The notes beneath the pieces are model-generated. The model had not been told where the DNA came from. It ran no database searches and was given only the letters and a program-made list of their open reading frames with translations. Both the position numbers and the translations under genes were made by a program. A stretch of DNA of 64,000 nt from Methyloversatilis sp. XJ19-49 (GTDB taxonomy: Bacteria > Pseudomonadota > Gammaproteobacteria > Burkholderiales > Rhodocyclaceae), in the NCBI RefSeq assembly GCF_024580145.1, contig NZ_JANINI010000003.1, forward strand, positions 244,061-308,060. Reading direction: 5' to 3'. Each line of letters begins with the position of its first letter. Within the stretch, counting starts at the first letter, position 1. Positions 25,411 through 35,190 of the stretch are shown in pieces.

Positions 25411-26027
25411 TGTGGATTGTTGCTTTAAAACCTGATGGTTATGTAATACTTTCGGCCCATGAATCAGTCCCTTGTGACGAAATCTTCAAGCCTCTTGTCA
25501 GTTATCGCGCTGACCGGCGATTCGGGTCGCCTGTCCCCGACGAAGTCGTTTGCATCTTCCCCGTTCCGAACTCCGAATAGTCGACCGCGATCGGCTCTTT
25601 CATCTGCCCTCCCATCCTGTCGTCACCCTGTGCGTGTGTCCGTTCCGCACGAGGTCGGTCAATGCAGGTCTGCATGCGCCGTGCGCGCGAAGGCGGCGCA
25701 CTGCATCACCGTTGCTGCGCGTTCCCGGGCGATTGCCAGGGTCGATACGCGCGAAGGAATTCACGGTATGGGGCGATCCAGCCTTCATTAGTACTTTTGA
25801 ATGTCGTAAGCAGCGTCGGGCTGCATACGAAGATGAACCGGGCATCCGGACGACATGTGTTGTCCGGGTGTTCTGCGGATCGGTGATCCGCAGGCCGATG
25901 CGGAGCGATCTGCATGGGCCGAAAAGTGTTCCTGGCGATGCGCAGGGTGCGCACCGTCGTGAACGGACCTTCCGCCACCGGAGGGGCTGAGGTGCTGTCA
26001 ATTCCTGTTATCCAGAGGAGAGTAGTC

Positions 26028-27032
26028 ATGGCTGAAGCTGACGCAAAGAAGGGGGCGAAGAAGGCGAGTGCCCCGAGTAAAGCTGCTGCGAAATCTGCAG
26101 CGAAGAAGGCCGCACCGGTGAAGGCTGCAGCCAAGCCGGCGGCAAAGCCCGCGGCGAAGAAGGCTGCACCGGCGAAGGCTGCGGCCAAGCCGGCGGCAAA
26201 GCCCGCGGCGAAGAAGGCTGCACCGGCAAAGGCTGCGGCCAAGCCGGCGGCAAAGCCCGCGGCGAAGAAGGCTGCACCGGCGAAGGCTGCGGCCAAGCCG
26301 GCGGCAAAGCCCGCAGCGAAGAAGGCTGCACCGGCAAAGGCTGCGGCCAAGCCGGCGGCAAAGCCCGCGGCGAAGAAGGCTGCACCGGCGAAGGCTGCGG
26401 CCAAGCCGGCGGCAAAGCCCGCAGCGAAGAAGGCTGCACCGGCAAAGGCTGCGGCCAAGCCGGCGGCAAAGCCCGCAGCGAAGAAGGCTGCACCGGCCAA
26501 GGCTGCGGCCAAGCCGGCGGCAAAGCCCGCGGCGAAGAAGGCTGCACCGGCGAAGGCTGCGGCCAAGCCGGCGGCAAAGCCCGCAGCGAAGAAGGCTGCA
26601 CCGGCAAAGGCTGCGGCCAAGCCGGCGGCAAAGCCCGCGGCGAAGAAGGCTGCACCGGCGAAGGCTGCGGCCAAGCCGGCGGCAAAGCCCGCAGCGAAGA
26701 AGGCTGCACCGGCAAAGGCTGCGGCCAAGCCGGCGGCAAAGCCCGCGGCGAAGAAGGCTGCACCGGCGAAGGCTGCGGCCAAGCCGGCGGCAAAGCCCGC
26801 AGTGAAGAAGGCTGCACCGGCGAAGGCTGCGGCCAAGCCGGCAGCGAAGCCCGCAGCGAAGAAAGTGGCTGCACCGGCTGCGACCAAGGTGGTTTCGAAG
26901 TCGTCCGACCCGGCGCCTGCGCCGGCTGCTCCCGCGCCTGCCACGCCGTCGACTGCTGCCACACCGGGCATCAAGTCATCGTTGAATCCGGCTGCTGCAT
27001 GGCCGTTCCCGACGGGCTCACGTCCGTCCTGA
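26028..27032 (+). CDS. Histone H1-like lysine/alanine repeat protein (AlgP/HC2-like)
   Basis: The 334-residue protein has a short N-terminus (MAEADAKKGAKK), a central array of 14 near-identical 18-residue repeats of the form KKAAPAKAAAKPAAKPAA (residues about 26-277), and a Pro/Ala tail. It is highly basic and intrinsically disordered, like AlgP of Pseudomonas and H1-like bacterial proteins, which bind and compact DNA. GAGGAG lies eight bases before ATG 26028. A strong terminator follows at 27047. Repeat number is likely variable between strains. Confidence 0.88.
   Translation: MAEADAKKGAKKASAPSKAAAKSAAKKAAPVKAAAKPAAKPAAKKAAPAKAAAKPAAKPAAKKAAPAKAAAKPAAKPAAKKAAPAKAAAKPAAKPAAKKAAPAKAAAKPAAKPAAKKAAPAKAAAKPAAKPAAKKAAPAKAAAKPAAKPAAKKAAPAKAAAKPAAKPAAKKAAPAKAAAKPAAKPAAKKAAPAKAAAKPAAKPAAKKAAPAKAAAKPAAKPAAKKAAPAKAAAKPAAKPAAKKAAPAKAAAKPAAKPAVKKAAPAKAAAKPAAKPAAKKVAAPAATKVVSKSSDPAPAPAAPAPATPSTAATPGIKSSLNPAAAWPFPTGSRPS
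26103..26858 (+). repeat. Fourteen 54-base tandem repeats
   Basis: Units start every 54 bases from 26103 to 26805, each encoding 18 residues. Silent variants at two sites (GCGGCG/GCAGCG and CCGGCG/CCGGCA) largely alternate, giving a 108-base higher-order period over much of the array. This suggests growth by duplication of unit pairs. Confidence 0.92.
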
Positions 27033-27046
27033 GTGTGTTCTGCTCG

Positions 27047-27077
27047 CGTGGAGGCCCTCGTGCCTCCACGGTTTTTT
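27047..27077 (+). terminator. Rho-independent terminator of the H1-like gene
   Basis: CGTGGAGGC (27047-27055) pairs perfectly with GCCTCCACG (27062-27070) around a six-base loop and is followed by G and six T residues. It starts 15 bases after the stop codon. Confidence 0.93.
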
Positions 27078-27473
27078 CTGCCTTCTCCCCGTCCCTTCAG
27101 TTGCCCGTTTCGCGGCCGTCCTTCCCTGATTGAACGTCATGCGCCGGCGCCCGCCGACATTTCGCTTTACGAAGCTTTACTTGACGAAACTCCGCTGAAT
27201 CAGCACTATCGCGGCCGGGTTGCTTGGTCGCCCCTCCGGATGAGTGTCCATCACGACAACGTCATCCGCTGTTTCAACGTGGTCCGACAGCGCATTGCGC
27301 TGATCAGACTGTCCAGATGTTCCGGCATATCCCCATGCCGCGAATCATGCGATCGAAAAGCCCCTGTACGCGTGTCCGACGCGCGTCACGGCAACGATCC
27401 CTGACAAGGATCCCTCAGACATCCGTCGTACCTCCTTTTGAGGCGACGCGCGGACGTTCGAAAGGAGTGCTGC
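27078..27473. other. Intergenic region, 396 bases
   Basis: No gene is seen. It ends with the AAAGGAG ribosome site of the lytic transglycosylase gene. Confidence 0.4.
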
Positions 27474-28202
27474 ATGAACAAGCTGTATCCGGTTTTCAAG
27501 GGCGTTTTCGCCATCGTCGTTCACTTCGCCCATGGCGGTCTGCTGGCAGTCGGTGTGATGGTCAGCGTATTCATCGGACTGCGCGTATCGGAAGCAGGGC
27601 TGACACCGCAGATCATGCCGTCGCTGCCCGAGTTCTCGTTGATCAACGCCATCGAGCCGGCCAGCGGAAACGCGCCGTCATCGCTCGACTTCATCATGAC
27701 GCGTGACGAAGCACCGGCGTCGGGGCAAAAGCTGTCCGTGCAGCAGAAGGCGCTGATCGACCAGGTTTCGCGCCGCCATCGCGTGGCGCGTGCCGCGGTC
27801 GAGCAGTACATCCCGCACATCTATTCTGCCGCCACGCAATACCGGATCGATCCGCTGCTGCTGGTGGCGCTGATCTCCGTCGAGTCGGCATTCAATCCCA
27901 CTGCCGAGAGCGTGTGGGGTGCGCAGGGACTGACCCAGGTCATCCCGCGCTTCCACCCCGAGAAGCTTGCGCTGCATGGCCCCGATGCAACACTGCTCGA
28001 ACCGCGCATCAGCATCCACGTCGGCGCGCAGGTGCTGCGCGAGTACATCCGCTCGGCGGGATCGGTCGAAGGCGGTCTGCAGCGCTATGTCGGATCGATC
28101 GAGGATCCGGATCTGGTGTATTCGAACAAGGTGCTCAACGAGTACCGCCGCCTGCAGGGTCTTTTCGCGCCGCCGATGCAGACGGCACAGGCCGCCATCT
28201 GA
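27474..28202 (+). CDS. Membrane-anchored lytic transglycosylase (SLT domain)
   Basis: The 242-residue protein has an N-terminal hydrophobic anchor (GGLLAVGVMVSVFIGLRV) and a soluble-lytic-transglycosylase domain: YRIDPLLLVALISVESAFNP with catalytic E137, then ESVWGAQGLTQVIP, the family GLMQ-like motif with T in place of M. It cleaves peptidoglycan glycan strands to 1,6-anhydromuropeptides, products later handled by AmpD. ATG 27474 has AAAGGAG at ideal spacing. Confidence 0.9.
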   Translation: MNKLYPVFKGVFAIVVHFAHGGLLAVGVMVSVFIGLRVSEAGLTPQIMPSLPEFSLINAIEPASGNAPSSLDFIMTRDEAPASGQKLSVQQKALIDQVSRRHRVARAAVEQYIPHIYSAATQYRIDPLLLVALISVESAFNPTAESVWGAQGLTQVIPRFHPEKLALHGPDATLLEPRISIHVGAQVLREYIRSAGSVEGGLQRYVGSIEDPDLVYSNKVLNEYRRLQGLFAPPMQTAQAAI

Positions 28203-28382
28203 GGCGTCCGCCTGCCCGGGCGCGAGCCCGGTGTCCGATAAGCGACAGACAACGGTAAACCACAGCCCGCGGCGCGCGCCGAACAGCTAAAATCCGGAGT
28301 TTTCGCACTGCACCATGCTCACTCACCAGGTGGGTCGTGGCCGCCGTGTCGTATCACTCGATCGGAGGATTTGCTGTTCATC

Positions 28383-30656
28383 ATGGACGAACATATTCGC
28401 GCTGCCGCGCTGGATTACCACCGCAAGCCCGGTCCGGGCAAGATTTCCGTCGTACCGACCAAGGCGCTGACCAACCAGCAGGACCTTTCGCTCGCCTACT
28501 CGCCTGGCGTTGCCGCGGCGTGCGAGGAAATCGTCGCCAACCCGCTTGAAGTGAGTTCGCTCACGGCGCGCGGCAACCTCATCGGCGTCATCACCAACGG
28601 CACGGCGGTTCTGGGTCTCGGCCCGATCGGTCCACTCGCCGCCAAGCCGGTGATGGAAGGCAAGGCGGTGCTGTTCAAGAAATTTGCCAACATCGATGTG
28701 TTCGACATCGAACTCGACGAGCGCGATCCGGACAAGCTGGTCGACATCATCGCCAGCATGGAACCGACCTTCGGCGGCATCAACCTTGAAGACATCAAGG
28801 CGCCGGAGTGCTTCTACATCGAGCGCAAGCTGCGCGAGCGGATGAAGATTCCGGTCTTCCACGACGACCAGCACGGCACCGCCATCGTGGTTGGTGCAGC
28901 AATACTCAACGGCCTCAAGGCGGTCGGCAAGGACATCCGCGAAGTCAAACTGGTGACGTCCGGTGCCGGCGCTGCCGCACTGGCCTGCCTCGACCTGCTG
29001 GTGCTGCTCGGCATGCCGGTCGAGAACATCTGGGTGACCGACATCAAGGGCGTGGTGTACGAAGGCCGCAAGGAAGACATGGAGCCGCTGAAGGCGCGTT
29101 ATGCCAAGGTGACCGACGCGCGCACGCTGGGCGACGTGATCGGCGATGCCGACGTGTTTCTGGGCCTGTCCGCCGGTGGTGTGCTCAAGGCCGACATGGT
29201 GATGCGCATGGGACCGCGCCCGCTGATTTTCGCGCTGGCCAACCCGACGCCGGAAATCCTTCCGGAAGAGGTGAAGTCGGTGCGCAGCGATGCAGTGATC
29301 GCGACCGGACGTTCGGACTATCCGAACCAGGTCAACAACGTGCTGTGCTTCCCCTTCATCTTCCGCGGTGCGCTTGATGTCGGCGCGACCACGATCACGG
29401 AGGAAATGAAGCTGGCCGCGGTGCTGGCCATCGCCGAACTGGCGCAGGTCGAGCAGAGCGAAATCGTGCGTGCCGCCTACGGCGAGCAACCCCTGTCATT
29501 CGGGCCGGAGTACCTCATTCCGAAGCCGTTCGACCCGCGCCTCATCGTGAAGATCGCGCCGGCCGTGGCGCAAGCCGCGATGGATTCCGGCGTGGCGACG
29601 CGTCCGATCGAGGATTTCGAAGCCTATCGCCAGCAGTTGAACAACCTGGTGTGGATATCCGGTCTCGTCATGAAGCCGGTGTTTGCCGAAGCCAAGCGCA
29701 ACCCGAAGCGCATCATCTACGCCGAAGGCGAGGACGAACGCGTGCTGAGCGCGGTACGCAACGTGGTGGACGAAGGCATGGCGCGACCGATCCTGATCGG
29801 CCGCCGTGACGTCGTGCTGTCACGCATCCAGAAGCTGGGGCTGCGGCTGCGGCCCGAGGTCGATTTCGAACTGGTCACGCCGGACAACGACCCACGTTAC
29901 AAGGAGTTGTGGACGCTGTATCACAGCCTGACCGAGCGCAAGGGCATCTCGGTCGACTACGCCAAGCTCGAAGCGCGCCGCCGCACCACGCTGATCGGCG
30001 CGCTGCTGACCCGGCTGGGTTACGCCGACGGTCTGATCTGCGGCACTTTCGGCCACTTCACGCGCCACCTTCAGTTCGTGCGCAATGTGCTGGGCCTCAA
30101 GGACGGCCTGAGCAGCTTCTATGCAATGAATCTGCTGAACCTGCCGGGTCGCACCGTCATGCTGTGCGATACCTATGTCAATTACGACCCGACGGCTGCG
30201 CAGGTGGTCGAGATGACCGTGCTGGCTGCAGAGGAAGCGCGCCGTTTCGGCATCGAGCCGAGGATTGCGCTGTTGTCGCATTCCAACTTCGGGTCCGACA
30301 ACACGCCGACAGCCGACAAGATGCGCCGTGCGCTGGAAATGCTGCACGCCGATCACCCGCACCTGGAAGTCGAAGGCGAAATGCACGGCGACGCGGCGCT
30401 CGACATCGACATCCGTACCCGCATCTTCCCCAATTCCAGATTGCGGGACGAAGCGAATCTGCTTATCTTCCCGACGCTGGATGCGGCGAACATTTCGTAC
30501 AACCTGCTGAAGACCGCCGCCGGCGAGGGCATGACGATCGGCCCGATACTGCTCGGTGCCAAGCGTCCGGTGCACATCCTCACGCCGACCGCCACCGTGC
30601 GGCGCATCGTGAACATGACAGCACTGACCGTGGTCGAGGCGGGGCAGATACGCTGA
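28383..30656 (+). CDS. maeB: NADP-dependent malic enzyme with phosphotransacetylase-like domain
   Basis: The 757-residue protein decarboxylates malate to pyruvate and yields NADPH. The N-terminal malic enzyme half (to about residue 420) shows [27 protein letters not shown] (divalent metal and substrate site), and [13 protein letters not shown] for nucleotide binding. The C-terminal third is phosphotransacetylase-like ([34 protein letters not shown]), thought to be regulatory in MaeB. ATG 28383 is preceded by GGAGGAT at long spacing; a TTG four codons upstream is less likely. Confidence 0.96.
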   Translation: MDEHIRAAALDYHRKPGPGKISVVPTKALTNQQDLSLAYSPGVAAACEEIVANPLEVSSLTARGNLIGVITNGTAVLGLGPIGPLAAKPVMEGKAVLFKKFANIDVFDIELDERDPDKLVDIIASMEPTFGGINLEDIKAPECFYIERKLRERMKIPVFHDDQHGTAIVVGAAILNGLKAVGKDIREVKLVTSGAGAAALACLDLLVLLGMPVENIWVTDIKGVVYEGRKEDMEPLKARYAKVTDARTLGDVIGDADVFLGLSAGGVLKADMVMRMGPRPLIFALANPTPEILPEEVKSVRSDAVIATGRSDYPNQVNNVLCFPFIFRGALDVGATTITEEMKLAAVLAIAELAQVEQSEIVRAAYGEQPLSFGPEYLIPKPFDPRLIVKIAPAVAQAAMDSGVATRPIEDFEAYRQQLNNLVWISGLVMKPVFAEAKRNPKRIIYAEGEDERVLSAVRNVVDEGMARPILIGRRDVVLSRIQKLGLRLRPEVDFELVTPDNDPRYKELWTLYHSLTERKGISVDYAKLEARRRTTLIGALLTRLGYADGLICGTFGHFTRHLQFVRNVLGLKDGLSSFYAMNLLNLPGRTVMLCDTYVNYDPTAAQVVEMTVLAAEEARRFGIEPRIALLSHSNFGSDNTPTADKMRRALEMLHADHPHLEVEGEMHGDAALDIDIRTRIFPNSRLRDEANLLIFPTLDAANISYNLLKTAAGEGMTIGPILLGAKRPVHILTPTATVRRIVNMTALTVVEAGQIR

Positions 30657-30726
30657 AGACCCGCGCAGGGCACTGACGCACGCATGCCGGCTGGCACCGG
30701 CATGCGCGGCCAGAAGGGGAGGCTTG

Positions 30727-31881
30727 GTGCAGCAAGCGAGGACGGCGCTGGTGTTGTCCGGGGGTGGCGCGCGCGCCGCCTATCAGGTCGGCGTCCTGTC
30801 GGCGGTGCGCGACCTGCTGCCCGACACGCGCATCAACCCCTTTCCCATCCTGTGCGGTACGTCGGCCGGCGCCATCAATGCCGTGTCGCTGGGCGTCTAC
30901 AGCGAGGACTTCGGCGACGCGGTCGATAACCTGCTGTACATCTGGCGCAACTTCCACGCCGGACAGGTCTATCGCGCCGACAATTTCGGTCTGGCGCGCA
31001 CCGGGATGCGCTGGCTGATGGCCCTGATGTTCGGCTGGGCGGTCGATCGTTACCCCAAGTCGCTGCTCGACAACACGCCTCTGCGCGAACTGCTGACCGA
31101 CAGACTCGATTTCAGCCGCATCCAGCGGGCCATCGACCGGGGTGCGCTGTACGCCCTGTCGGTCACCGCTTCGGGCTACACCTCGGGCGACAGCGTGGCC
31201 TTTTTCGAAGGCGGCGAGCACATCGAACCGTGGAAGCGGATGCAGCGCGCCGCCTCGCGTACGCCGCTGAAGGTCGAACACCTGCTGGCGTCCAGCGCTT
31301 TGCCGTTCATCTTTCCCGCCACCAAGATCAATCGCGAATATTTCGGTGACGGTTCGATGCGCCAGCTCGCACCGATCAGTCCGGCAGTGCATCTGGGCGC
31401 CGAACGCATCTTCATCATCGGCGTCAGCCGCATGAACGAGAAGGACCAGCGCCGCCGGGGCGACATCTACCCCTCGCTGGCCCAGGTGGCGGGCCATGCG
31501 CTGGCCAGCATCTTCCTCGATCAGCTGATGATCGATATCGAACAGCTGCAGCGCGTGAATGACATTCTCGGCCGCGTACCGGATCATTTGATGGCCGAGA
31601 TGGGCTTGCCGCTGCGACCGATCGAAACCCTGGTGATCGCGCCCTCGGAGCGGCTGGACGATATCGCAGCGCGCCATGTCGATGCCCTGCCGTTCGGCAT
31701 CCGTACGTTGTTGGGCGGCATCGGTGGCACCAAGCGAGCCGGTGGCGGTCTGGCCAGCTATCTGCTGTTCGAAAAGCCCTATACCCGGGCACTGATCGAT
31801 CTCGGCTATCGCGACACGATGGCGCGCGCGGACGATGTGGTGAACTTCCTCGGCCTCAAGCCGGCCGTGATTGCGCCGTGA
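30727..31881 (+). CDS. Patatin-like phospholipase
   Basis: The 384-residue protein starts at GTG 30727 behind GGGGAGG. It has the patatin catalytic set: oxyanion loop SGGGARAAYQ, nucleophile S46 in GTSAGAINA and the catalytic Asp D208 in FGDGSM, forming a Ser-Asp dyad. No signal peptide is visible, so it acts in the cytosol or at the inner membrane. Such enzymes cleave acyl groups from phospholipids; relatives of this size (RssA/YchK-like) are poorly characterised. It lies 70 bases after maeB and may be co-transcribed. Confidence 0.9.
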   Translation: MQQARTALVLSGGGARAAYQVGVLSAVRDLLPDTRINPFPILCGTSAGAINAVSLGVYSEDFGDAVDNLLYIWRNFHAGQVYRADNFGLARTGMRWLMALMFGWAVDRYPKSLLDNTPLRELLTDRLDFSRIQRAIDRGALYALSVTASGYTSGDSVAFFEGGEHIEPWKRMQRAASRTPLKVEHLLASSALPFIFPATKINREYFGDGSMRQLAPISPAVHLGAERIFIIGVSRMNEKDQRRRGDIYPSLAQVAGHALASIFLDQLMIDIEQLQRVNDILGRVPDHLMAEMGLPLRPIETLVIAPSERLDDIAARHVDALPFGIRTLLGGIGGTKRAGGGLASYLLFEKPYTRALIDLGYRDTMARADDVVNFLGLKPAVIAP

Positions 31882-31940
31882 ATACTTTCGTCACAATCGC
31901 GAAACTGCCATAAGAATGCTTTCCATGGCCTTATTTTCGT

Positions 31941-31968
31941 TTGAAAAATTGACTTCGACGGGTAGACT
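31941..31968 (+). promoter_or_regulatory. Predicted sigma-70 promoter of pbpG
   Basis: TTGAAA (31941-31946) and TAGACT (31963-31968) are 16 bases apart, 36 bases before the ATG and in an AT-rich stretch. Prediction only. Confidence 0.45.
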
Positions 31969-32004
31969 CTTCACTCAATCGAATCGCCACCAGGGGTCCC
32001 ACGC

Positions 32005-32997
32005 ATGCTTCTGAAATACCTGATGGTCAGCTGTACCGCAGTCGCGCTGGGTCTGGGCGTCGCACCCCCCTCCGAAGCCGCTGGCAAAACCTCCGCCGCA
32101 CAGTCCTCCTCGAAGAAAAAAGTCGCAAAGGCGGCGCAGTCGAAGCGAATCAAGCAGGCCAGCATCAAGAAATCCTCCCGCAAGTCGGTCGCTGCCGCGC
32201 CGCGCGCGCCGCATGAGCCGGATTTCGACGCGCTCGGCCTGCCGAACGTCAAATCCGCATCCGTGCTGGTGCAGGACCAGATTTCAGGTGAAGTGCTGTT
32301 CGAACGCAATTCGGACGCCGTGGTGCCGATCGCCTCGATCACCAAGTTGATGACGGCCATGGTCGCGCTGGACGCGCGACCGGCGCTCGACGAAGTGCTG
32401 GTCGTGTCGGAAGAGGACATTGACCAGCTCAAGGGCACGCGCTCGCGTCTGGCGATCGGCACGCGCCTGACGCGCGAGGAAATGCTCCACCTGGCGCTGA
32501 TGTCGTCGGAAAATCGCGCGGCGTCAGCGTTGTCGCGCCACTACCCGGGCGGTGAGCGTGCTTTCATTGCCGCCATGAACGAGAAAGCGATCGAGCTGGG
32601 TCTGGCCGATACGCGCTTCTTCGACAGTACCGGCCTCGACCCGCACAATGTGTCGTCGGCGCGCGATCTGGCGAAGATGGTCGCTGCCTCGTCCACCTAT
32701 CCGCTGATTCGCGAGTTCTCGACCACTCGCGACGGTTCGTTCGCGGTCAAGGGCAAGACGCTGCATTTCAACAACACCAATGCGCTGGTATCGAGTTCCG
32801 ATTGGGAAATCGCGCTCCAGAAGACCGGTTTCACCAACGAAGCGGGCAAGTGCCTGGTCATGCAGGCCTGGTTGAACCAGAAGCCTGTGGTCATCGTGCT
32901 GCTCGACTCGTGGGGTCGTCTGACCCGTATCGGTGACGCCAACCGCATCCGCCGCTGGGTCGAACATCTGGCGCTACAGGGTGCCGGCGCGGGCTGA
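32005..32997 (+). CDS. pbpG: D-alanyl-D-alanine endopeptidase (PBP7 family)
   Basis: The 330-residue protein has a signal peptide, a Lys/Ser/Ala-rich linker (about residues 26-68), and a low-molecular-weight PBP serine peptidase domain with SITK (S111, K114), SEN (S168-N170) and KTG (K273). This matches PBP7/PbpG, a periplasmic endopeptidase that cuts DD-cross-links for cell-wall remodelling. The basic linker is unusual in length and may bind the wall or DNA. Confidence 0.92.
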   Translation: MLLKYLMVSCTAVALGLGVAPPSEAAGKTSAAQSSSKKKVAKAAQSKRIKQASIKKSSRKSVAAAPRAPHEPDFDALGLPNVKSASVLVQDQISGEVLFERNSDAVVPIASITKLMTAMVALDARPALDEVLVVSEEDIDQLKGTRSRLAIGTRLTREEMLHLALMSSENRAASALSRHYPGGERAFIAAMNEKAIELGLADTRFFDSTGLDPHNVSSARDLAKMVAASSTYPLIREFSTTRDGSFAVKGKTLHFNNTNALVSSSDWEIALQKTGFTNEAGKCLVMQAWLNQKPVVIVLLDSWGRLTRIGDANRIRRWVEHLALQGAGAG

Positions 32998-33002
32998 AAC
33001 CC

Positions 33003-33764
33003 ATGAGTAAGCCACCTCACGGCAGCTGTGGCGAAGTCGGCCTGTTCGTCACCTGCCTGGTGGATCTGATGCGCCCGTCGATCGCGTTCGCGGCACTGAA
33101 GTTGATCGAGGCGGCCGGTTACACGCCGGTCGTGCCCGACACCCAGACCTGCTGCGGACAGCCCGGACACAACGCGGGCGACGCGCGCAGCGCGCGCGCG
33201 CTGGCGCAGAGGCTGATCGCCGAATTCGAACGTTTCCCCTGCATCGTCGCGCCGTCCGGTTCCTGTGCCGGCATGATCCGCACGCACTATCCCCACCTGT
33301 TCGATGACGACGATGCCTGGCGCATCCGTGCCGAGGCGCTGGCCGCAAAGACCTTCGAACTGACGCAGTTCCTGGCCGACGTGGCGGGTGTGACCGAGGT
33401 GCCGGGCGACTTCGCCGGTACCGTTGCCTATCACGACAGCTGCGCCGGCCTGCGCGAGCTGGGCGTCAAGCGTCAGCCGCGCGCGCTGCTCGACCGAATG
33501 CCCGGCGTCGAGCAGCGCCCGTTGAGCGAATGCGAGGAGTGCTGCGGCTTCGGTGGCCTGTTTTCGGTCAAGTACCCGGATATTTCCGGTGCCATCGCGC
33601 AGCGCAAGTGCGACAACATCCGCGCCTCCGGCGCCGGCACCGTGGCGCTCGGCGATCTGGGCTGCATGATGAATATCGAAGGTCGGCTGCGCCGCATCGG
33701 TGATGAGGGCACGCAGGTGATCCACATCGCCGAGCTGCTGGCCGGCCGGCTCGACCCGGACTGA
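33003..33764 (+). CDS. lutA: L-lactate utilization iron-sulfur protein LutA
   Basis: The 253-residue protein has two CCG domains: QTCCGQPGHNAG with GSCAGMI in the first half, and YHDSCAGLREL with ECCGFGGLFSVKY in the second, the cysteine-rich pattern that binds [4Fe-4S] clusters. It is part of the LutABC complex that oxidises L-lactate to pyruvate. lutB starts seven bases downstream. It starts five bases after pbpG, perhaps by chance. Confidence 0.95.
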   Translation: MSKPPHGSCGEVGLFVTCLVDLMRPSIAFAALKLIEAAGYTPVVPDTQTCCGQPGHNAGDARSARALAQRLIAEFERFPCIVAPSGSCAGMIRTHYPHLFDDDDAWRIRAEALAAKTFELTQFLADVAGVTEVPGDFAGTVAYHDSCAGLRELGVKRQPRALLDRMPGVEQRPLSECEECCGFGGLFSVKYPDISGAIAQRKCDNIRASGAGTVALGDLGCMMNIEGRLRRIGDEGTQVIHIAELLAGRLDPD

Positions 33765-33771
33765 GGCGGCG

Positions 33772-35190
33772 ATGGAAATCCGCTCCATGCATTTCGTGTC
33801 GCGCGTGCGCCAGCGGCTCGACGATACCGAACTGCAGCGCAACCTGCAGCGCACGCGCGGCCGCAACGCCGCGGCGCGGCTGGCCTCGCTGTCGAGTCTG
33901 GACGACTTCGATGCGGTGCGCGCCCGAGCCACCGACATCCGGGCGTCGGTGCTGCGCGATCTCGACGTCTGGCTGGAACGCTTCGAGGCGGAAGCCACGC
34001 GCCGCGGCGCCACCGTGCTGTGGGCGCGCGACGGCGACGAGGCCTGCCGGCTGGTGATCGACATTGCGCGCCGGCACGACGTGAAAACCGTCGTCAAGGC
34101 CAAATCCATGGTGTCGGAAGAAGCCGGACTGAACGCCGCACTCGAAGCCGCCGGCATCCGTCCGGTGGAGACCGACCTTGGCGAATACATCCTGCAGATC
34201 AACGACAACGAACCACCGTCGCACATCATCATGCCGGTGATCCACAAGTCGAAGGAGCAGGTGTCCGAACTGTTCGCGCGCGTGCACGGCACGGCGGCGA
34301 AGACCGACATCGTCGAACTGACGCGCGAGGCGCGCGAAAAGCTGCGGCCCGAGTTTCTGGGCGCCGAAATGGGGATCTCCGGCGGCAACTTCCTGATTGC
34401 GGAAACGGGATCGGTCGCCATCGTCACCAACGAAGGCAACGGCCGGATGTGCACCACGATGCCGCGCGTGCACGTCGCGCTGACCGGCATCGAAAAGGTT
34501 ATTCCGACGCTGGACGACCTGGCGACGCTGCTGCGCATCCTGCCGCGCTCGGCCACCGGACAGGCGATCTCGAACTATGTGTCGCTGCTGACCGGTCCGA
34601 AGCACGAGGGCGATGCCGACGGGCCGGAGCACATGTATTTCGTGCTCGTTGACGGCGGTCGCGCCGATCTGATCGGCGGCGACTTCGAAGCCATGCTGCG
34701 CTGCATACGCTGCGGCGCCTGCATGAATCACTGTCCGGTTTATCAGACCATCGGCGGTCATTCCTACGGCTGGGTCTATCCCGGACCGATGGGGTCGGTG
34801 CTGACGCCGCTCTATCAGGGGCTCGAGAAGGCGAAGGATCTGCCGCAGGCGGCCACGCTGTGCAACCAGTGCGGCGTGGTGTGTCCGGTGTCGATTCCGC
34901 TGCCCGACCTGATGCGCAAGCTGCGCCAAAAGCAGGTCGAGGCCGGCCTGCGACCGTGGAGCGAGCGGCTGTCGATGCGTCTGTGGGCCTGGGTGGCACA
35001 GCGTCCGGCACTGTATGCGCGGGGCGTGCGTCTTGCCGTGCGCTATCTGCGCTGGCTGGCCGATGGGCGTGACCGCATCCAGGCCATGGGCGTCGCCCCG
35101 GGCTGGACCGCCGAGCGCGACTTTCCGGCACCGGCCGTGCAGAGCTTCCGCGACCAGTATGCGGCGCGCCAGCGCAGGGCAGGGCGATGA
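33772..35190 (+). CDS. lutB: L-lactate utilization iron-sulfur protein LutB
   Basis: The 472-residue protein has an N-terminal LUD domain (KTVVKAKSMVSEEAGLN, GETDLGEYI-like region with ETDLGEYILQ, and GISGGNFLIAETGS) and a C-terminal ferredoxin segment CIRCGACMNHCPVY, then CNQCGVVCPVSIPLPDL. These carry two [4Fe-4S] clusters for electron transfer from lactate. It overlaps lutC by four bases (ATGA). Confidence 0.95.
   Translation: MEIRSMHFVSRVRQRLDDTELQRNLQRTRGRNAAARLASLSSLDDFDAVRARATDIRASVLRDLDVWLERFEAEATRRGATVLWARDGDEACRLVIDIARRHDVKTVVKAKSMVSEEAGLNAALEAAGIRPVETDLGEYILQINDNEPPSHIIMPVIHKSKEQVSELFARVHGTAAKTDIVELTREAREKLRPEFLGAEMGISGGNFLIAETGSVAIVTNEGNGRMCTTMPRVHVALTGIEKVIPTLDDLATLLRILPRSATGQAISNYVSLLTGPKHEGDADGPEHMYFVLVDGGRADLIGGDFEAMLRCIRCGACMNHCPVYQTIGGHSYGWVYPGPMGSVLTPLYQGLEKAKDLPQAATLCNQCGVVCPVSIPLPDLMRKLRQKQVEAGLRPWSERLSMRLWAWVAQRPALYARGVRLAVRYLRWLADGRDRIQAMGVAPGWTAERDFPAPAVQSFRDQYAARQRRAGR

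Larger units (their letters stand above)
24862..26027. other. Gene-poor region of about 1.17 kb
   Basis: I see no protein gene here on either strand; the open frames are short, lack ribosome sites and overlap one another. The base composition falls well below that of the neighbours, especially at 25100-25480. It holds at least two notable inverted repeats (25299-25332 and 25382-25410) and leads to the strong ribosome site of the H1-like gene. A regulatory RNA or long leader is possible but not shown. Confidence 0.5.

Noticed and set aside
25459..25791. 110-codon plus-strand frame in the gene-poor region
   Set aside because: No Shine-Dalgarno sequence, no family resemblance, Ser/Arg/Pro-biased composition and overlap with other equally weak frames.
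26103..26858. CRISPR-like regular repeat spacing
   Set aside because: The 54-base periodicity is contiguous coding repeats without spacers, in frame with a protein gene.
25706..26974. 422-codon minus-strand frame with FFAAGFAAGLAAAF repeats
   Set aside because: This is the complement of the H1-like tandem repeats. The plus strand has a strong ribosome site and a terminator; the minus frame has neither.
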